A stretch of DNA of 62,090 nt, from assembly GCF_001806875.1 (NCBI RefSeq), contig NZ_KV786272.1:1-62090 (forward strand), read 5' to 3'. Shown in pieces: positions 1-10,137 of the stretch. The translations under genes and the position numbers were made by a program. The notes under the pieces were generated by a model. That model ran no database searches. It was not told where the DNA came from and saw nothing but the letters and a program-made list of their open reading frames with translations. The DNA is from Corynebacterium sp. HMSC29G08 (GTDB lineage Bacteria > Actinomycetota > Actinomycetes > Mycobacteriales > Mycobacteriaceae). Position 1 is the stretch's first letter. Each line of letters begins with the position of its first letter.

Positions 1-92
1 GACCCTGCTGTTGGCCCGGACCCTGCTGTTGGCCGGGTGCCTGCTGCTGGCCCGGTGCCTGCTGCTGGCCCGGCGCCTGCTGCTGGCCGGGA
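1..92 (-). repeat. 18-bp tandem repeats coding the PGQQQA tail of FtsH
   Basis: Five consecutive 18-base units encode Pro-Gly-Gln-Gln-Gln-Ala/Gly at the FtsH C-terminus. The two units nearest the window edge use CAACAGCAG and end in Gly, while the inner ones use CAGCAGCAG and end in Ala. The array probably continues beyond base 1. Such coding repeats change length easily by slippage. Confidence 0.85.
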
Positions 93-2221
93 TAGGTCCA
101 ACCCGGCGGCGGGGTCGGGCCACCGTACTGCGGCTGGCCCGGCTGGCGCGACTGGCCCGGCTGGCCCGGCTGCCAACGCGAGGAACCCGGCTTCGCATGC
201 TTCGGCCCACCCATCGCTTCGCGTTCACGACGGCGACGCTCACGCGTCTGCCTCGACGCCTCCAAGATAGAGAAACGCTTCGGCGGCTCTTCGCCACGCT
301 CCTTGGCCAGCTCCACCGGAGTCTTCACCGGCTCTCGGCCCGGCTGGCGGACAAAGCGGACGTCATGCGCCGGAAGCTCGGGACGCTCCGGCTCGATGGT
401 GTCAAAAATCGCCTCCAGATCAGGACGGCGCAGCGTCTCCTTCTCCAGCAGCTTGGTCACCAGCGTGTCCAGCTCATCGCGGTACTTCGACAGGATGGAG
501 TAGGCGGTTTCATGCGCGGCGTCGAGAAGCTCATGCATCTCCCTATCAATAGTTTCTGCAACCGCCGGAGAGTACTCCAAGCTGGCGCCGGCGCCGCGAC
601 CAGAGAACGGATCCCCCTGGGCTTCGCCGTACTTCACTGTGCCAAGCACCGAGGACATGCCGTACTCCGTAACCATGGCGCGCGCGATCTTCGTCGCTTG
701 CTCAATGTCGTTGGAGGCACCCGTAGTCGGCGTGCCAAACACTAGCTCTTCGGCGCTTCGGCCACCCATGGCAAAGACCATGCGGGCAAACAACTCGTCG
801 CGGTTGTACATGCCCTTATCGTCTTCGTCCGCAGTCATGGCAAAGCCACCGGTGTTGCCGCGCTGCAGGATGGTCACCTTATACACGCGCTCAATATCCT
901 TCAGCGCCCAAGCAGCCAGCGTGTGGCCGCCCTCGTGGTAAGCGGTGACCTTCTTCTCGTGCTCCGAGATGATCTTCGTGGAGCGGCGCGGACCACCAAT
1001 CACACGGTCCGTAGCCTCCTCCAACGCGTCCGGGGTGATCACGTTGCCGCCGATGCGCGCCGTCAGAAGCGCCGCCTCATTCAGCACGTTCGCAAGGTCC
1101 GCGCCACTCATGCCGGCGGTGCGCTTCGCCAGCGCATCTAAGTCCACATCCTTGGCCAACGGCTTGCCCTTGGCGTGCACCTTCAAAATCTTCGCGCGAC
1201 CCGTCATGTCCGGGTTGGTTACCGGAATCTGACGGTCGAAGCGGCCTGGGCGCAAAAGCGCCGGATCCAGAATGTCCGGACGGTTCGTCGCCGCGATCAG
1301 GATGACCCCCTCGCGGCCATCAAAGCCGTCCATCTCAACCAGCAACTGGTTCAGGGTCTGCTCGCGCTCGTCGTGGCCACCGCCCATGCCGGAGCCACGC
1401 TGGCGACCAACGGCATCAATCTCGTCCACAAAGATGATGCACGGCGCGCTCTCACGAGCCTGCTTAAACAGGTCACGCACCCGCGAGGCACCCACGCCCA
1501 CGAACATCTCCACAAAATCAGAACCAGAGATGGAGTAAAACGGCACGCCAGCCTCACCGGCAACGGCACGCGCCAGCAACGTCTTACCGGTACCCGGCGG
1601 ACCGTACAGCAGCACGCCACGCGGGATCTTGGCACCCAGCTGCTCATAAATCGTAGGATCCGTCAGGAAGTCCACAACCTCCTGCAGCTCATCCACCGCC
1701 TCATCGGCACCAGCCACGTCCGCAAACGTATTCGTCGGGTTGTCCTTATCCAGCTTCTTCGCCTTGGACCCTCCGATGCCAAACATGCCGCCACCGGCCT
1801 GCATGCGATACATCAGATACATCAGAAGTCCGAAGATCAGGACCATCGGCAGCATAAAGCCCAACATGGACATCAGGAAGGATTCCTGAGTCACATTCGT
1901 CTTAAAGCTGTCGGCGCCAGAGGCCTTCACCGCATCAAAGATCGTTGGAGTAGTACGCGCTGGGTACTGGGTGGAGACGGCTTCGACGTTCTCGCGTTCG
2001 TCGACAGTAATGGGCTTCCTCAGCTCAATCCGGACGCGCTGCTCCCGATCATCAATCTGCACCTCCTTGGCGTTGCCCTTCTCCAGCTGCTCAAGCGCAA
2101 GGGAAGTGTCAACCGGCTGGTAGGCGCGAGAATCGTCCCCAATCAACGTAAGCAGGTACAGGACGATGAGGGCGGTGGCACCAATCAGGCCCCACCGCAA
2201 AACATTTTGATTTTTGCTCAT
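1..2221 (-). CDS. ftsH: ATP-dependent zinc metalloprotease FtsH (3' end outside window)
   Basis: Membrane-bound AAA+ protease that degrades misfolded and short-lived membrane and cytosolic proteins. About 740 codons are present and the gene continues past base 1. The N-terminus has two membrane segments (about residues 10-25 and 118-136) flanking an extracytoplasmic domain. The AAA module carries Walker A GPPGTGKT (about residue 206), Walker B with a DEIDA box and the second region of homology. The zinc site HEGGH lies near residue 429. The visible C-terminus is a Gly/Pro/Gln-rich tail ending in tandem PGQQQA units, which is not part of the protease core. The ATG at 2221 opens the [11 protein letters not shown]-terminus. 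It is the last gene of dacB-tilS-hpt-ftsH, 32 bases after hpt. Identification is secure; only the tail length is unknown. Confidence 0.96.
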   Translation of the reverse strand, partial: MSKNQNVLRWGLIGATALIVLYLLTLIGDDSRAYQPVDTSLALEQLEKGNAKEVQIDDREQRVRIELRKPITVDERENVEAVSTQYPARTTPTIFDAVKASGADSFKTNVTQESFLMSMLGFMLPMVLIFGLLMYLMYRMQAGGGMFGIGGSKAKKLDKDNPTNTFADVAGADEAVDELQEVVDFLTDPTIYEQLGAKIPRGVLLYGPPGTGKTLLARAVAGEAGVPFYSISGSDFVEMFVGVGASRVRDLFKQARESAPCIIFVDEIDAVGRQRGSGMGGGHDEREQTLNQLLVEMDGFDGREGVILIAATNRPDILDPALLRPGRFDRQIPVTNPDMTGRAKILKVHAKGKPLAKDVDLDALAKRTAGMSGADLANVLNEAALLTARIGGNVITPDALEEATDRVIGGPRRSTKIISEHEKKVTAYHEGGHTLAAWALKDIERVYKVTILQRGNTGGFAMTADEDDKGMYNRDELFARMVFAMGGRSAEELVFGTPTTGASNDIEQATKIARAMVTEYGMSSVLGTVKYGEAQGDPFSGRGAGASLEYSPAVAETIDREMHELLDAAHETAYSILSKYRDELDTLVTKLLEKETLRRPDLEAIFDTIEPERPELPAHDVRFVRQPGREPVKTPVELAKERGEEPPKRFSILEASRQTRERRRREREAMGGPKHAKPGSSRWQPGQPGQSRQPGQPQYGGPTPPPGWTYPGQQQAPGQQQAPGQQQAPGQQQGPGQQQG

Positions 2222-2253
2222 GTAATCCGTGAAATCTAACTAGCTTCTAGGCT

Positions 2254-2859
2254 TTAATCCTCAGACCCATCCGAGTACACCCGCGGATGCAACGTACCCA
2301 CATACGGCAGGTCACGGTAACGCTCCGCGTAATCCAAGCCGTAGCCAATGACAAACTCATTCGGAATGTCAAAGCCCACATCCATCAGGTCAATCTTGGC
2401 GGTCTGCACTTCAGGCTTACGCAGCAGCGTGATCACCTCAAGGCTCTTCGGGTTGCGGCCAGACAAGTTCTTCAACAGCCAGCTCAACGTCAGGCCAGAG
2501 TCAATGATGTCCTCAACCACCAGCACGTCGCGGCCGGCGATCTCCTTATCCAGATCCTTCAGAATGCGCACCACACCAGAGCTAGTGGTGGAGTTGCCGT
2601 AGGAAGACACGGCCATGAACTCCATCTCGCACGGGATGGACAGCTTGCGCGCAAAGTCCGTAAGGAAAAAGACCGCGCCCTTGAGCACGCACACCAAGAT
2701 CAGGTCCTCTGCGGAATCCTTATACTTCTCGCTCACCTTGTCGGCGAGCTCCTGGATGCGCTCCTGCAGCACCTCCTCCGAGATCAGGATCGCTTCCACA
2801 TCGTCGCCGTAGCGGTTCGCCGTGACGTTGAAATCTTTGGTGTTATGCAGCTGAGTCAT
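2254..2859 (-). CDS. hpt: hypoxanthine phosphoribosyltransferase
   Basis: Purine salvage enzyme that joins hypoxanthine or guanine to PRPP to give IMP or GMP. The 201-residue length is typical of the family. The PRPP-binding loop reads [13 protein letters not shown], and an early flexible-loop region ([11 protein letters not shown]) is present. The start ATG at 2859 follows a GGAAGGG ribosome-binding site. The gene sits 29 bases after tilS and 32 bases before ftsH on the same strand. The tilS-hpt-ftsH order is common in Gram-positive bacteria and implies co-transcription. Confidence 0.95.
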   Translation of the reverse strand: MTQLHNTKDFNVTANRYGDDVEAILISEEVLQERIQELADKVSEKYKDSAEDLILVCVLKGAVFFLTDFARKLSIPCEMEFMAVSSYGNSTTSSGVVRILKDLDKEIAGRDVLVVEDIIDSGLTLSWLLKNLSGRNPKSLEVITLLRKPEVQTAKIDLMDVGFDIPNEFVIGYGLDYAERYRDLPYVGTLHPRVYSDGSED

Positions 2860-2888
2860 GGGTGCCCTTCCCTGTTTTGTAACCCCGC

Positions 2889-3920
2889 CTATCTTGCCAC
2901 TTCACGGCCACGCGGCACAACAACTAGCCGCCCAGCCTCCCGCTTTAAAAGCTGGGAAGCCGCAAGTTCCACGCCAACCTGGCCGCGCCAGTGGGTGACA
3001 AGGCGCTCAATCGCGTCGAGTTGAGCTCCGTTGGGGTGAATATCTTTGTTCACCAGCCAGGCGTGGATCCGGGAGCGGCGCACCACCGCGGGCAGCGCAG
3101 CCAGCTCAGCGCAGTCAAGATCAGCACAGGCCAGCTCATCGCAGCCGCCGGTGGGTGTGGCCAACTCGCGGATAACCTCGTTGCTCTGCGCAATCCGGTC
3201 CGCGGTACGGGCAAGGGCAGGCACGGCGTCGCCGCCCAAAAGCTCCGACAACGCCGGGATGATCTCGGTGCGCATGGCGACACGCCTAAACGCCAGGTCC
3301 TCGTTCATAGGGTCATGCCAGGGATGCAAGTGCAGCTCTCTGCAGGCACCAACCGTATCGGCGCGGCGCAGGTAGATAAAGGGGCGCACCAGGTTGCCGC
3401 TGCGCTGCAGCATGCCCGAGGGGTTGCCGCGCAGGGCACCCAGCAGCAGGGTTTCCGCTTGGTCGTCGGCGGTGTGCGCGACCCAGACTTCGCCGTTAGC
3501 GCCTGCAACCTGACCAGCAACCTGACCAGCAACCTGGCCTGCAACCCGAAACAGCGCAGCGTAGCGAGCCTCCCTCGCCGCCGCCTCCACATTGCCCCCG
3601 CCAGCCTCCAAATCCACATCCACGTGCACAACCTTGGTGTCCACGCCCAGCGCGCGGGCCTGCACGGCGGCCTCGCCGGCAATCTGCGCAGATCCCTCCT
3701 GCAGGTTGTGATTCACCACCACCGCCAATGCCGGCACGTTCTCAGCAGCCGCCGCGGCCACAAGCGCCAAGGAGTCCGGTCCTCCGGAAAAACCGATCAC
3801 AACAGGCCTATCAACAGGCCCATCAACCAGCCCGATTTTAGACGTTTGCCAAACTTCGCGCACGGCGCGTCGGCAAGCAAGAAAGTGCGGGCTTTTCCGC
3901 GGCCAAAACAGCTCAGTCAT
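2889..3920 (-). CDS. tilS: tRNA(Ile)-lysidine synthetase
   Basis: Uses ATP to attach lysine to C34 of the CAU-anticodon tRNA(Ile), so that the tRNA reads AUA codons. The N-type ATP pyrophosphatase loop SGGPDS is at residues 45-50, followed by the expected HNLQEGS segment and the HTADDQAET motif. The 343-residue length suits the actinobacterial form. The start codon overlaps the dacB stop by one base (TGATG), so translation is probably coupled. An odd feature is a run of four QVAG tetrapeptides near residue 130, encoded by near-identical 12-base units. Confidence 0.94.
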   Translation of the reverse strand: MTELFWPRKSPHFLACRRAVREVWQTSKIGLVDGPVDRPVVIGFSGGPDSLALVAAAAAENVPALAVVVNHNLQEGSAQIAGEAAVQARALGVDTKVVHVDVDLEAGGGNVEAAAREARYAALFRVAGQVAGQVAGQVAGANGEVWVAHTADDQAETLLLGALRGNPSGMLQRSGNLVRPFIYLRRADTVGACRELHLHPWHDPMNEDLAFRRVAMRTEIIPALSELLGGDAVPALARTADRIAQSNEVIRELATPTGGCDELACADLDCAELAALPAVVRRSRIHAWLVNKDIHPNGAQLDAIERLVTHWRGQVGVELAASQLLKREAGRLVVVPRGREVAR

Positions 3921-5158
3921 CAGTAGTCCCTCAGGATCGATGCCATCTCATCCATCGCCCGGCGCGCCTCTAAAATGTCGGAGCCGTTGGAGAGGAACGC
4001 GAACGTGTACACATTGCCGTTGACGCTGGTCACGGTACCGGCAAGGCCAGAGGTGTCATCAAGCGTGCCGGTTTTCGCGCGCACCCAGCCGCGCCCGTCG
4101 AGATCCCCGTAGCGGTCGATCAGGGTGCCTTCGCCGGCGGCCACCGGCAGGGTGGCTAGGAGGGGGCGGAGGGGAGCGTTCATCGCGGCGTCCGCAAGAA
4201 TCTCGTCCAACAGCCGCGGGGTGATCAGGTTCAGGGTGGAAAGGCCGGAGCCGTCTTCGATCACACAGCCGACAGTATTGTATCCGCGCTCCGCAAGCAC
4301 GGTCAGCGGGTCCTTGCCGGTGTGGTCCCGAAGCTCACGAGCGATCGCCTCGGCGTACACGTTGTCGGAGCGCTTCATCATCATCTCCATGCGCTCCACC
4401 AGTGTCGGCGACTGAACCGCGCCCACCTCCTGCGCCCCCTCCGGCACCGGGGCCACACCAACTTCCCCGGCACCTACCTGGTCCGCCACGGCCTGCGCCA
4501 CGTCCAGTGCCGGGGTATGCGAGCGCGGCACATCGCCAGTCTCGTGCTCCAGCCCGCGCCCGCCGTTGAGCATCAGCGGCTGCAGCGGCGCCACATAGCC
4601 ACCGTCAATGTCCAGCTCATCCCAGCCCGGCAACAGCTCCGGCAACCCAGCCCACTGGGAGGTATCCACATACACAGCGCGAGCCCCCTTGCTTATCGAC
4701 GCCACCACGTCCACCCCCTCCTGCCCCAACCACACATCCCCCGTGGCCTTGATATACACAGCGTCCCCATCCCTGTAGACGGTGGTGGTCAGCGTGTCGT
4801 TCGGCCCCAACTCATACAGTGCCGCCGCTGCGGTGAGCACCTTGGTAGTAGAGGCCGGACGCAGCGGCACATCCGCCATCTGCTCAAAGATGACGTTGCC
4901 TGTGAAGGCGTCAGTGATGTGGGCGTGGAACTGGCCAAGGTTGGGGTTTTGGGAGGCGTGCGTGAGGGCGTCGATAAGCAGGTGCTGGTCGATCGGTGCC
5001 CCCGTGGCCGGTTTCAGGGGTTGGTGCGCTGCGGGCAACTCGTAGGCAGGCGCGTACTCAAGCGCTGAGAGCTGCTCGTGCGCCGCCACACCAAAACCCG
5101 CGACACCGCCGACCGCCGTCAACGCCAACGCCGAAACCACCCAAGTCCATACCTTCAT
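3920..5158 (-). CDS. dacB: D-alanyl-D-alanine carboxypeptidase/endopeptidase (PBP4, S13 family)
   Basis: Exported or membrane-tethered serine peptidase that trims peptidoglycan stem peptides and cuts cross-links. The N-terminus has one hydrophobic segment (about residues 5-26) acting as a signal or anchor. All three penicillin-binding motifs are visible: STTK at 103-106 with the nucleophile Ser103, SDN at 264-266 and KTG at 362-364. The 412-residue length is normal. It is the first gene of dacB-tilS-hpt-ftsH and is divergent from ppa, with 61 bases between the start codons. It contains two copies of the over-represented word GTCGATAAGC (4691 and 4970), read in different frames. Confidence 0.94.
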   Translation of the reverse strand: MKVWTWVVSALALTAVGGVAGFGVAAHEQLSALEYAPAYELPAAHQPLKPATGAPIDQHLLIDALTHASQNPNLGQFHAHITDAFTGNVIFEQMADVPLRPASTTKVLTAAAALYELGPNDTLTTTVYRDGDAVYIKATGDVWLGQEGVDVVASISKGARAVYVDTSQWAGLPELLPGWDELDIDGGYVAPLQPLMLNGGRGLEHETGDVPRSHTPALDVAQAVADQVGAGEVGVAPVPEGAQEVGAVQSPTLVERMEMMMKRSDNVYAEAIARELRDHTGKDPLTVLAERGYNTVGCVIEDGSGLSTLNLITPRLLDEILADAAMNAPLRPLLATLPVAAGEGTLIDRYGDLDGRGWVRAKTGTLDDTSGLAGTVTSVNGNVYTFAFLSNGSDILEARRAMDEMASILRDY

Positions 5159-5219
5159 CGGCCCACAGCGTAGTCCACGTATGATGTTTGGCGGATATTC
5201 ACCGAACTAAGGAGTGCAC

Positions 5220-5696
5220 ATGGCTATCGAGGTCATCATCGAAATCCCCAAGGGTTCCCGCAACAAGTACGAAGTAGACCACGAAACCGGCCGCGTCTAC
5301 CTCGACCGCTACCTGTTCACCCCGATGGCGTACCCAGCCGACTACGGCTACATCGACCACACCCTGGCAGACGACGGCGACCCGCTCGACGCCCTGGTCA
5401 TCACCCCGGAGCCCGTCTTCCCCGGTGTGACCGTCAAGGCCCGCCCGCTCGGCGTGTTCAAGATGACCGACGAGGCCGGCGGCGACGACAAGCTGCTGTG
5501 CGTGATCGACGACGTCCGCTACAACCACTACCAGGACATTTCCGACGTCTCCGACTTCCTCAAGGACGAGATTGAGCACTTCTTCGTCCACTACAAGGAC
5601 CTCGAGCCGAACAAGGAAGTCACCGGCTCCGGCTGGGGCGACAAGGCTGAGGCCGAGGCGATCCTGCAGGCATCGCTGGACGCGTACAAGAAGTAG
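5220..5696 (+). CDS. ppa: inorganic pyrophosphatase (family I)
   Basis: Hydrolyses pyrophosphate to phosphate, pulling biosynthetic reactions forward. The 158-residue protein begins [20 protein letters not shown] and holds the family signature DGDPLD within the metal-binding segment near residue 60. An in-frame GTG lies six bases upstream, but AAGGAG at 5209-5214 is correctly spaced (5 bases) for the ATG at 5220, so that start is preferred. It is monocistronic and divergent from dacB. A palindromic element follows about 20 bases after the stop. Confidence 0.97.
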   Translation: MAIEVIIEIPKGSRNKYEVDHETGRVYLDRYLFTPMAYPADYGYIDHTLADDGDPLDALVITPEPVFPGVTVKARPLGVFKMTDEAGGDDKLLCVIDDVRYNHYQDISDVSDFLKDEIEHFFVHYKDLEPNKEVTGSGWGDKAEAEAILQASLDAYKK

Positions 5697-5718
5697 GGCG
5701 CGGCGCCCCTCCCCCAGC

Positions 5719-5786
5719 GTTTGCAGCTACCTACACCCGGCTACCAAGCGGCTTTTTCGCTGATAGCTACACGTAGATAGCTGCAT
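5719..5786. repeat. interspersed palindromic element, family I, copy A
   Basis: Imperfect palindrome beginning GTTTGCAGCTACCTAC and ending GTAGATAGCTGCA. It is nearly identical to the element at 8641-8714 and related to the one at 27289-27358. It lies just after the ppa stop, where its transcript would fold into a long hairpin. The three intergenic copies suggest a REP-like or terminator-like repeat. Confidence 0.75.
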
Positions 5787-5788
5787 TC

Positions 5789-5880
5789 TTGTTTCCGGCC
5801 GTGTTTCCGGCCGTGTTTCCGGCCGTGTTTCGGCCGTGTTCCGGCAGTGCTGCAGCCGTGCTGCGGCCGTGTTGCGGCCA
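5789..5880. repeat. degenerate 12-bp tandem repeat
   Basis: Tandem units of TTTCCGGCCGTG (three good copies), decaying into variants such as TTTCGGCCGTG, TTCCGGCAGTG, CTGCAGCCGTG and CTGCGGCCGTG. It fills most of the ppa-to-DUF559 gap. No gene is seen in 5697-5977 beyond this and the palindrome. Confidence 0.75.
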
Positions 5881-5977
5881 GCGAACCCTAGCGGCGAACA
5901 ACCCAGTCCTGTTACGATGCAGCCACACCATCGCTTCAGGGGGAAGCGAGCAAAAAGGGGATTCATAGGGGGACTTC

Positions 5978-6888
5978 ATGGACCGGGAGGCACTGGCCAC
6001 GCACCTGCTAAAGAAGGGTGCCGCGCAGCATCACGACTGCGTCAAGCTTTCTGCAACGTGCTTTGTCACTGAGGAGCGGTGGCGCGGGATGCGTCGCCAC
6101 GAGCAGGAGTTTCTGCGCTGCTATGCGGCCGGTCTGGCTGCGTCGCGGGCGGTGCTGGTGGGGCGCTCGGCGGCGCGCGTCGCAAATATGTGGGTGCTGC
6201 CCACGGATGCGGAGGCTGTGGAGTTGGCGTTGGGGGCGGGGCGGTGCCGTCGACAAGCCAATGGCCCAAAGGGGTGGTGTACAGGCGTTTTGTGGTGCCC
6301 GACATGGACCTGGCGACCTATCGTGGGGCGCGGCTGACCATGCCGGTTCGCACCGCGGTGGACATCGCGCGGCTGCACGGTGTGCGGCACGGCGTGGTGG
6401 CGATGGACGGGCTGATGCACGGGATTCCGCGCGGCAATCGTCGGGAGGTGCGGGCCGCGCTGCAGTCCGTGATCAAGCGGCTTTCCGGTAAAGGCGGCAT
6501 TGCGCGTGCGCGACAGGCGTTCGAGCTGAGCTCGGTGGTGTCGGATTCTCCGTTTGAGTCGCTGTTCCGTGTGATTCTGGCGGAGCATGGCATTACGGCG
6601 CAAGAGCAGATGTGGGTTGGGGATTACCGCGTTGACTTGCTGTGGGGCAACCTGATCATCGAAATCGATGGCTACCTCAAATACGCCGATGTCTCGCACG
6701 AGGTGATCATGCGGCAGTTGGCGCGCGAGAACTGGCTCAAAGAGCGAGGCTACGAGGTGATCCGCATCTTCCCCGCCGACATCCTGAAAGATGAAGCCGC
6801 CTGCATCCAGCGGGTGAAGGGGGCCAAGTTGCTTGCCGAGGCCCGCAGCGTCCCCCACACCCCCGCCTCCACCTACCGGGAGTGGTGA
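5978..6888 (+). pseudogene. DUF559/AbiEi-like protein, frameshifted
   Basis: Two overlapping frames together make one protein closely related to the intact 301-residue protein at 46922-47827. The first frame, from the ATG at 5978 (AGGGGGA five bases upstream), gives MDREALATHLLKKG and continues through AAGLAASRAVLVGRSAARV and VELAL. It then leaves homology at the G-rich run near 6234-6242. Homology resumes one frame back (PSTSQWPKGVVYRRF onward) and continues to the stop at 6888. The C-terminal part has the Vsr-like nuclease pattern YRVDLLWGN...IIEIDG. A single missing G would explain the break; a sequencing error or a -1 slippage site are alternatives. The end overlaps the convergent MFS gene by 16 bases. 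Confidence 0.8.
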
Positions 6889-8579
6889 CTGGTGTGCTGG
6901 GCGTGGTGGCGCACCATCAGGGAACCGATGAGCCCCAGGACGAGGAACGCCGCGGAGAACCCGATCGACCAGGCGGCTGCTTGCGCGAATCCGGTGGACA
7001 GCTGCGTGACCACTGCGTCGCGGGCCGGCCCGAGCTGGGTGGCGAGGGGGTTGTCGGGGGCGGCGTTGCGCAGCTGCCCGATCATCGCGCCGGCGGAGGA
7101 CTGCGTGGCCTGTGAGAGCTGATTGGTTACCTGGTTGGGCAGGCCACTGACGTTGTTCAGCGCTGCGGGGATCTTCTGCGCCATCGCGGCGGCCAGCGCG
7201 GAGCCGGCGATCGCGGCACCCAGGGCGGAGCCGAGCTGGCGCACTGTCGACTGGGTTGCGGAGCCGGCGCCGGAGAGCTCTGCGGGGATATCGGCAAGCA
7301 CCGTGGACGTCAACTGCGCCGACGCAAGGCCCAGGCCAACGCCGTAGACCACCAGCGCGCCGATGGTGAACCAGATCGGTGCTTGTTTGCCAACCACCCA
7401 GGCCAAAACGCCGACGCCGACAACCTCCAGCGAAAGGCCCAAAACCACTACGCCGGGCGCGCCGAGCCGTGCTGCTAGATGACGCGCCGCCGCACCCGAG
7501 GCGAACGCCCCCAGCGCCATTGCCGCAAGGACCACGCCGGTGCGCACCGTGCTTAAGCCCATGGCGTTGACCATGAATAGCGGCAGGACGAACATCAGCG
7601 AGAACTCGCCGATGGCCACCATCGCTGCCGTGAGGTTGCCCCAGGAAAACGTGCCGACTTTGAACAGGCTAAGATCCAGCAGGGCGTCGCGGCCGTTGCG
7701 CGCTCGGTGCAGCTCCCAGCACAGGAACAGGCCGATGAAGACCAGCCCGATGCCGATGGCGAACGGCACCGGCGATAGGGTCCACGCGTCTGGCCAGGAC
7801 CAGGCGCCGATGCGCAGTGTCTCCTTCTTCGTCCACCAGCCGAGCGTGGTGGCCTCGATAAGGCCGAAGACGAGCAGGCCGAAGCCGATTGCAGAGGTCA
7901 GCACACCGTCCACATCCACACCGCGCACGTTGCGCTTGCCGTGGGTCTGCGGCACCCACGCGAAAATGCCGACGATGACCAGCAGGCCTAACGGCAGATT
8001 CACCCAGAAAATCCAACGCCACGACGCGTATTGGGTCAACACGCCACCAAGCAGCGGCCCCAACGCCGCCGTACCGCTCATCACCGCACCCCACACGCCA
8101 AATGCCGCGGCGCGATCCTTGCCGGTGAACAGGGAGTTCACCGAAGACAATGTAGCTGGCAACACCAACGCGCCGCCGACGCCCTGCACCGCGCGGGCGG
8201 CGATCAGGGTACTAGCGCCGGTCGCGCTGGCGGCGAGTAGCGAGCCCGCAAGGAACAAGAACACGCCCGCCGCGAACGCCGTCCTTCTGCCGATGCGATC
8301 CCCCAAGCGTCCCGAACCAAGCAGCAGCGCCGCGAAAATCACGTTATAGATCGCGTTGACCCATTGCGCGTTGGTCAGGCTGAGATCAAGGGCAGTGATC
8401 ATGGTTGGCAACGCGACGCCAACGATCGTGCCGTCCATCACAATCAACGCCAGGCCGGCGGCCAAGACGCCGAGGGCTTTCCACCGGTTTTGGAGGGGTT
8501 GTTGTGGGGTTTGTTCTGGGGTTTTGGTGGTGTCTGTGTTCACGACTTCACGGTAGGCATGGCTGCGGTGCTCCACCAT
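6873..8579 (-). CDS. MFS drug exporter, DHA2 (EmrB/QacA-type, 14 TM)
   Basis: Proton-driven multidrug or metabolite exporter of the major facilitator superfamily. The 568-residue length and about 14 hydrophobic segments match DHA2. Motif A appears as GRLGDRIGRR after TM2, and the TM1 motif VMDGTIVGVALPTM is typical. The large C-terminal extracytoplasmic loop (AAMAQKIPAAL...QLSTGFAQAA) is also a DHA2 trait. No regulator gene is adjacent; the nearest MarR-type gene is 2.7 kb away and has no obvious link. The ATG at 8579 gives a 36-residue cytoplasmic leader; a GTG at the VNTDTTKT codon is an alternative start. The substrate cannot be told from sequence. Confidence 0.9.
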   Translation of the reverse strand: MVEHRSHAYREVVNTDTTKTPEQTPQQPLQNRWKALGVLAAGLALIVMDGTIVGVALPTMITALDLSLTNAQWVNAIYNVIFAALLLGSGRLGDRIGRRTAFAAGVFLFLAGSLLAASATGASTLIAARAVQGVGGALVLPATLSSVNSLFTGKDRAAAFGVWGAVMSGTAALGPLLGGVLTQYASWRWIFWVNLPLGLLVIVGIFAWVPQTHGKRNVRGVDVDGVLTSAIGFGLLVFGLIEATTLGWWTKKETLRIGAWSWPDAWTLSPVPFAIGIGLVFIGLFLCWELHRARNGRDALLDLSLFKVGTFSWGNLTAAMVAIGEFSLMFVLPLFMVNAMGLSTVRTGVVLAAMALGAFASGAAARHLAARLGAPGVVVLGLSLEVVGVGVLAWVVGKQAPIWFTIGALVVYGVGLGLASAQLTSTVLADIPAELSGAGSATQSTVRQLGSALGAAIAGSALAAAMAQKIPAALNNVSGLPNQVTNQLSQATQSSAGAMIGQLRNAAPDNPLATQLGPARDAVVTQLSTGFAQAAAWSIGFSAAFLVLGLIGSLMVRHHAQHTSHHSR

Positions 8580-8640
8580 CGACCGATGGGTTGATTTGCC
8601 GAGCGCTTGGCCGCGTCGCCGCCGCGCCTCCCCAAAAAAC

Positions 8641-8714
8641 GCGTTTGCAGCTACCTACACCCGGCTATCAAGCGGTTTTTGCGCTGATAGCTACAAGTAG
8701 ATAGCTGCAAACGT
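8641..8714. repeat. interspersed palindromic element, family I, copy B
   Basis: The best-conserved copy: GCGTTTGCAGCTACCTAC at the left end mirrors GTAGATAGCTGCAAACG at the right end. It lies between the stop of the leftward surface-protein gene (8734) and the start of the MFS gene, where it could end transcription of the former. It is nearly identical to 5719-5786. Confidence 0.78.
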
Positions 8715-8733
8715 GATTGGTGGGCTAAGCCGG

Positions 8734-10137
8734 CTACACCAGCTGGCGGCGGCCGAACGCGAACACGGCCGCACCCAGTACGGAAGCCAGCAGCAGGGCG
8801 ATCATGCCCTTGCCAAAGGCGTTGGAGCCGGTGGCGGCGCTGATCCCGCGAGTCTCGGCCTGGGCCTCAACGGTGGTCACGGCCCCACCCTTTGCCTCAG
8901 CTTCGGCGGCGGCGCGGGCTTGGGCTTCGACCTCGCCACGGTTGGAGGACAGCATGTGGGCGGAAGCGTCGATCTCCTGTGCGGTCGGGGTCACGCCGAT
9001 GCGGCCGAGGTTGGTAACAAAGGTCTTGCCGTCCTGGTTCAGGTACCAGGCCACGCCACCGATGACCAGCATCGCCGGCAGGACGATCGCGGCTGCATTA
9101 CCCAGGTCAGAGGCGGAGGAACCGTTAGCCGCAATGCCTGCGCCCGGGTTGGAGGAACCGGCCTCCAGGGCCAGCTTGCCGCGCAGCGCCTCCGGCAGGG
9201 AGCGCTGCGTTTTGTTGGCAAACTCGATGACAGACATCCAGGATGCGTTGCCGACCTCAACATCGGCGTTGACCAGCTCGGGTTTGTTCACGACGTACTT
9301 GAAGTCCTTGGAGTAGAACCACTCCTGGCCGTCCAGCTTGCCAACGAGTGCGCCTGCGGCCCAGGCTGGCAAGGACTCAAGGGTAAAGTTGAAGGCCGGG
9401 GAGGTGGAGCTGCCCGAAGTGCCATGAGAACCCGAAGCGCCCCCACCAACCTCGGACAACGTGGTGGTGGTCATGGTCAGGGAGCGCTGCACGAGGTTTT
9501 CGGGCAGGCGCTTGCCGGTGTCCTGCGCGAGCGACCAGATGGTGCGGAATTCGCCCTGGGTTGGGGTGTTGACCTGGGTTTCGTCGCTGACAACGTTGAA
9601 GCCGTCGGCAGCGTAGAACCACTTCTTGTCGTCGAATTCGGCGGCGAGGGCGCCCGGCGCGAAGTCCGGCAGGGCTTCTGCAGCCTCGGCGTCCATGACT
9701 ACTGCCTGGTGCTTGAGGCGTGCGGGGCCGACCTGGCTTGCGGGCACGGTGCGGCCGGTGGCGGCGGCGAAGTCCAGCAGGGACATCTCTACCTGGGCGT
9801 TGCCGGTGGGGCTGCCTTTGGCGGCTTCGGCGTCGGTGGTCACGGTCAGGCCGTCGGCCATGTAGTACCAGGTCTTGCCGCTGAACTGGCCGGCTTCGGC
9901 GGCCACGGCCCACGCGGGCAGGGAGGGGTTGGATTCGGTTGCGGTGGAGGACATGCCTTCAGTGATCGGGTCCAGTACCGGGCTGGTCAGCGTATCAACG
10001 GCCGCGTTAACACTCGAACCCGACACTTCAGCGCTGACAGATCCATCGGAGGACTGCGCGGATGCGTTCGGGGTGATGGCGATGGCCATTGCGCCTGCAA
10101 CGGCGAGGGCGGTCAGGGAAGTGGCGTGACGCTGCAT
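8734..10137 (-). CDS. secreted membrane-anchored protein with three internal repeats, unknown function
   Basis: A 467-residue protein starting MQRHATSLTALAVAGAMAIA, a clear signal peptide ending near ASAQ. GGAG six bases upstream supports the ATG at 10137. The mature part has three diverged repeats, each opening P(A/D)(W/F)A, passing through W(Y/F)Y..D and closing with a MSLLDFA..TGR..P-like block. A hydrophobic segment (AAAIVLPAMLVIGGVAWYL) follows, then an Ala/Glu-rich stretch. A second hydrophobic segment ending FGRRQLV sits at the C-terminus. There is no LPxTG. I do not recognise the family. A sortase-like gene starts 0.8 kb upstream on the same strand. Confidence 0.8.
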   Translation of the reverse strand: MQRHATSLTALAVAGAMAIAITPNASAQSSDGSVSAEVSGSSVNAAVDTLTSPVLDPITEGMSSTATESNPSLPAWAVAAEAGQFSGKTWYYMADGLTVTTDAEAAKGSPTGNAQVEMSLLDFAAATGRTVPASQVGPARLKHQAVVMDAEAAEALPDFAPGALAAEFDDKKWFYAADGFNVVSDETQVNTPTQGEFRTIWSLAQDTGKRLPENLVQRSLTMTTTTLSEVGGGASGSHGTSGSSTSPAFNFTLESLPAWAAGALVGKLDGQEWFYSKDFKYVVNKPELVNADVEVGNASWMSVIEFANKTQRSLPEALRGKLALEAGSSNPGAGIAANGSSASDLGNAAAIVLPAMLVIGGVAWYLNQDGKTFVTNLGRIGVTPTAQEIDASAHMLSSNRGEVEAQARAAAEAEAKGGAVTTVEAQAETRGISAATGSNAFGKGMIALLLASVLGAAVFAFGRRQLV

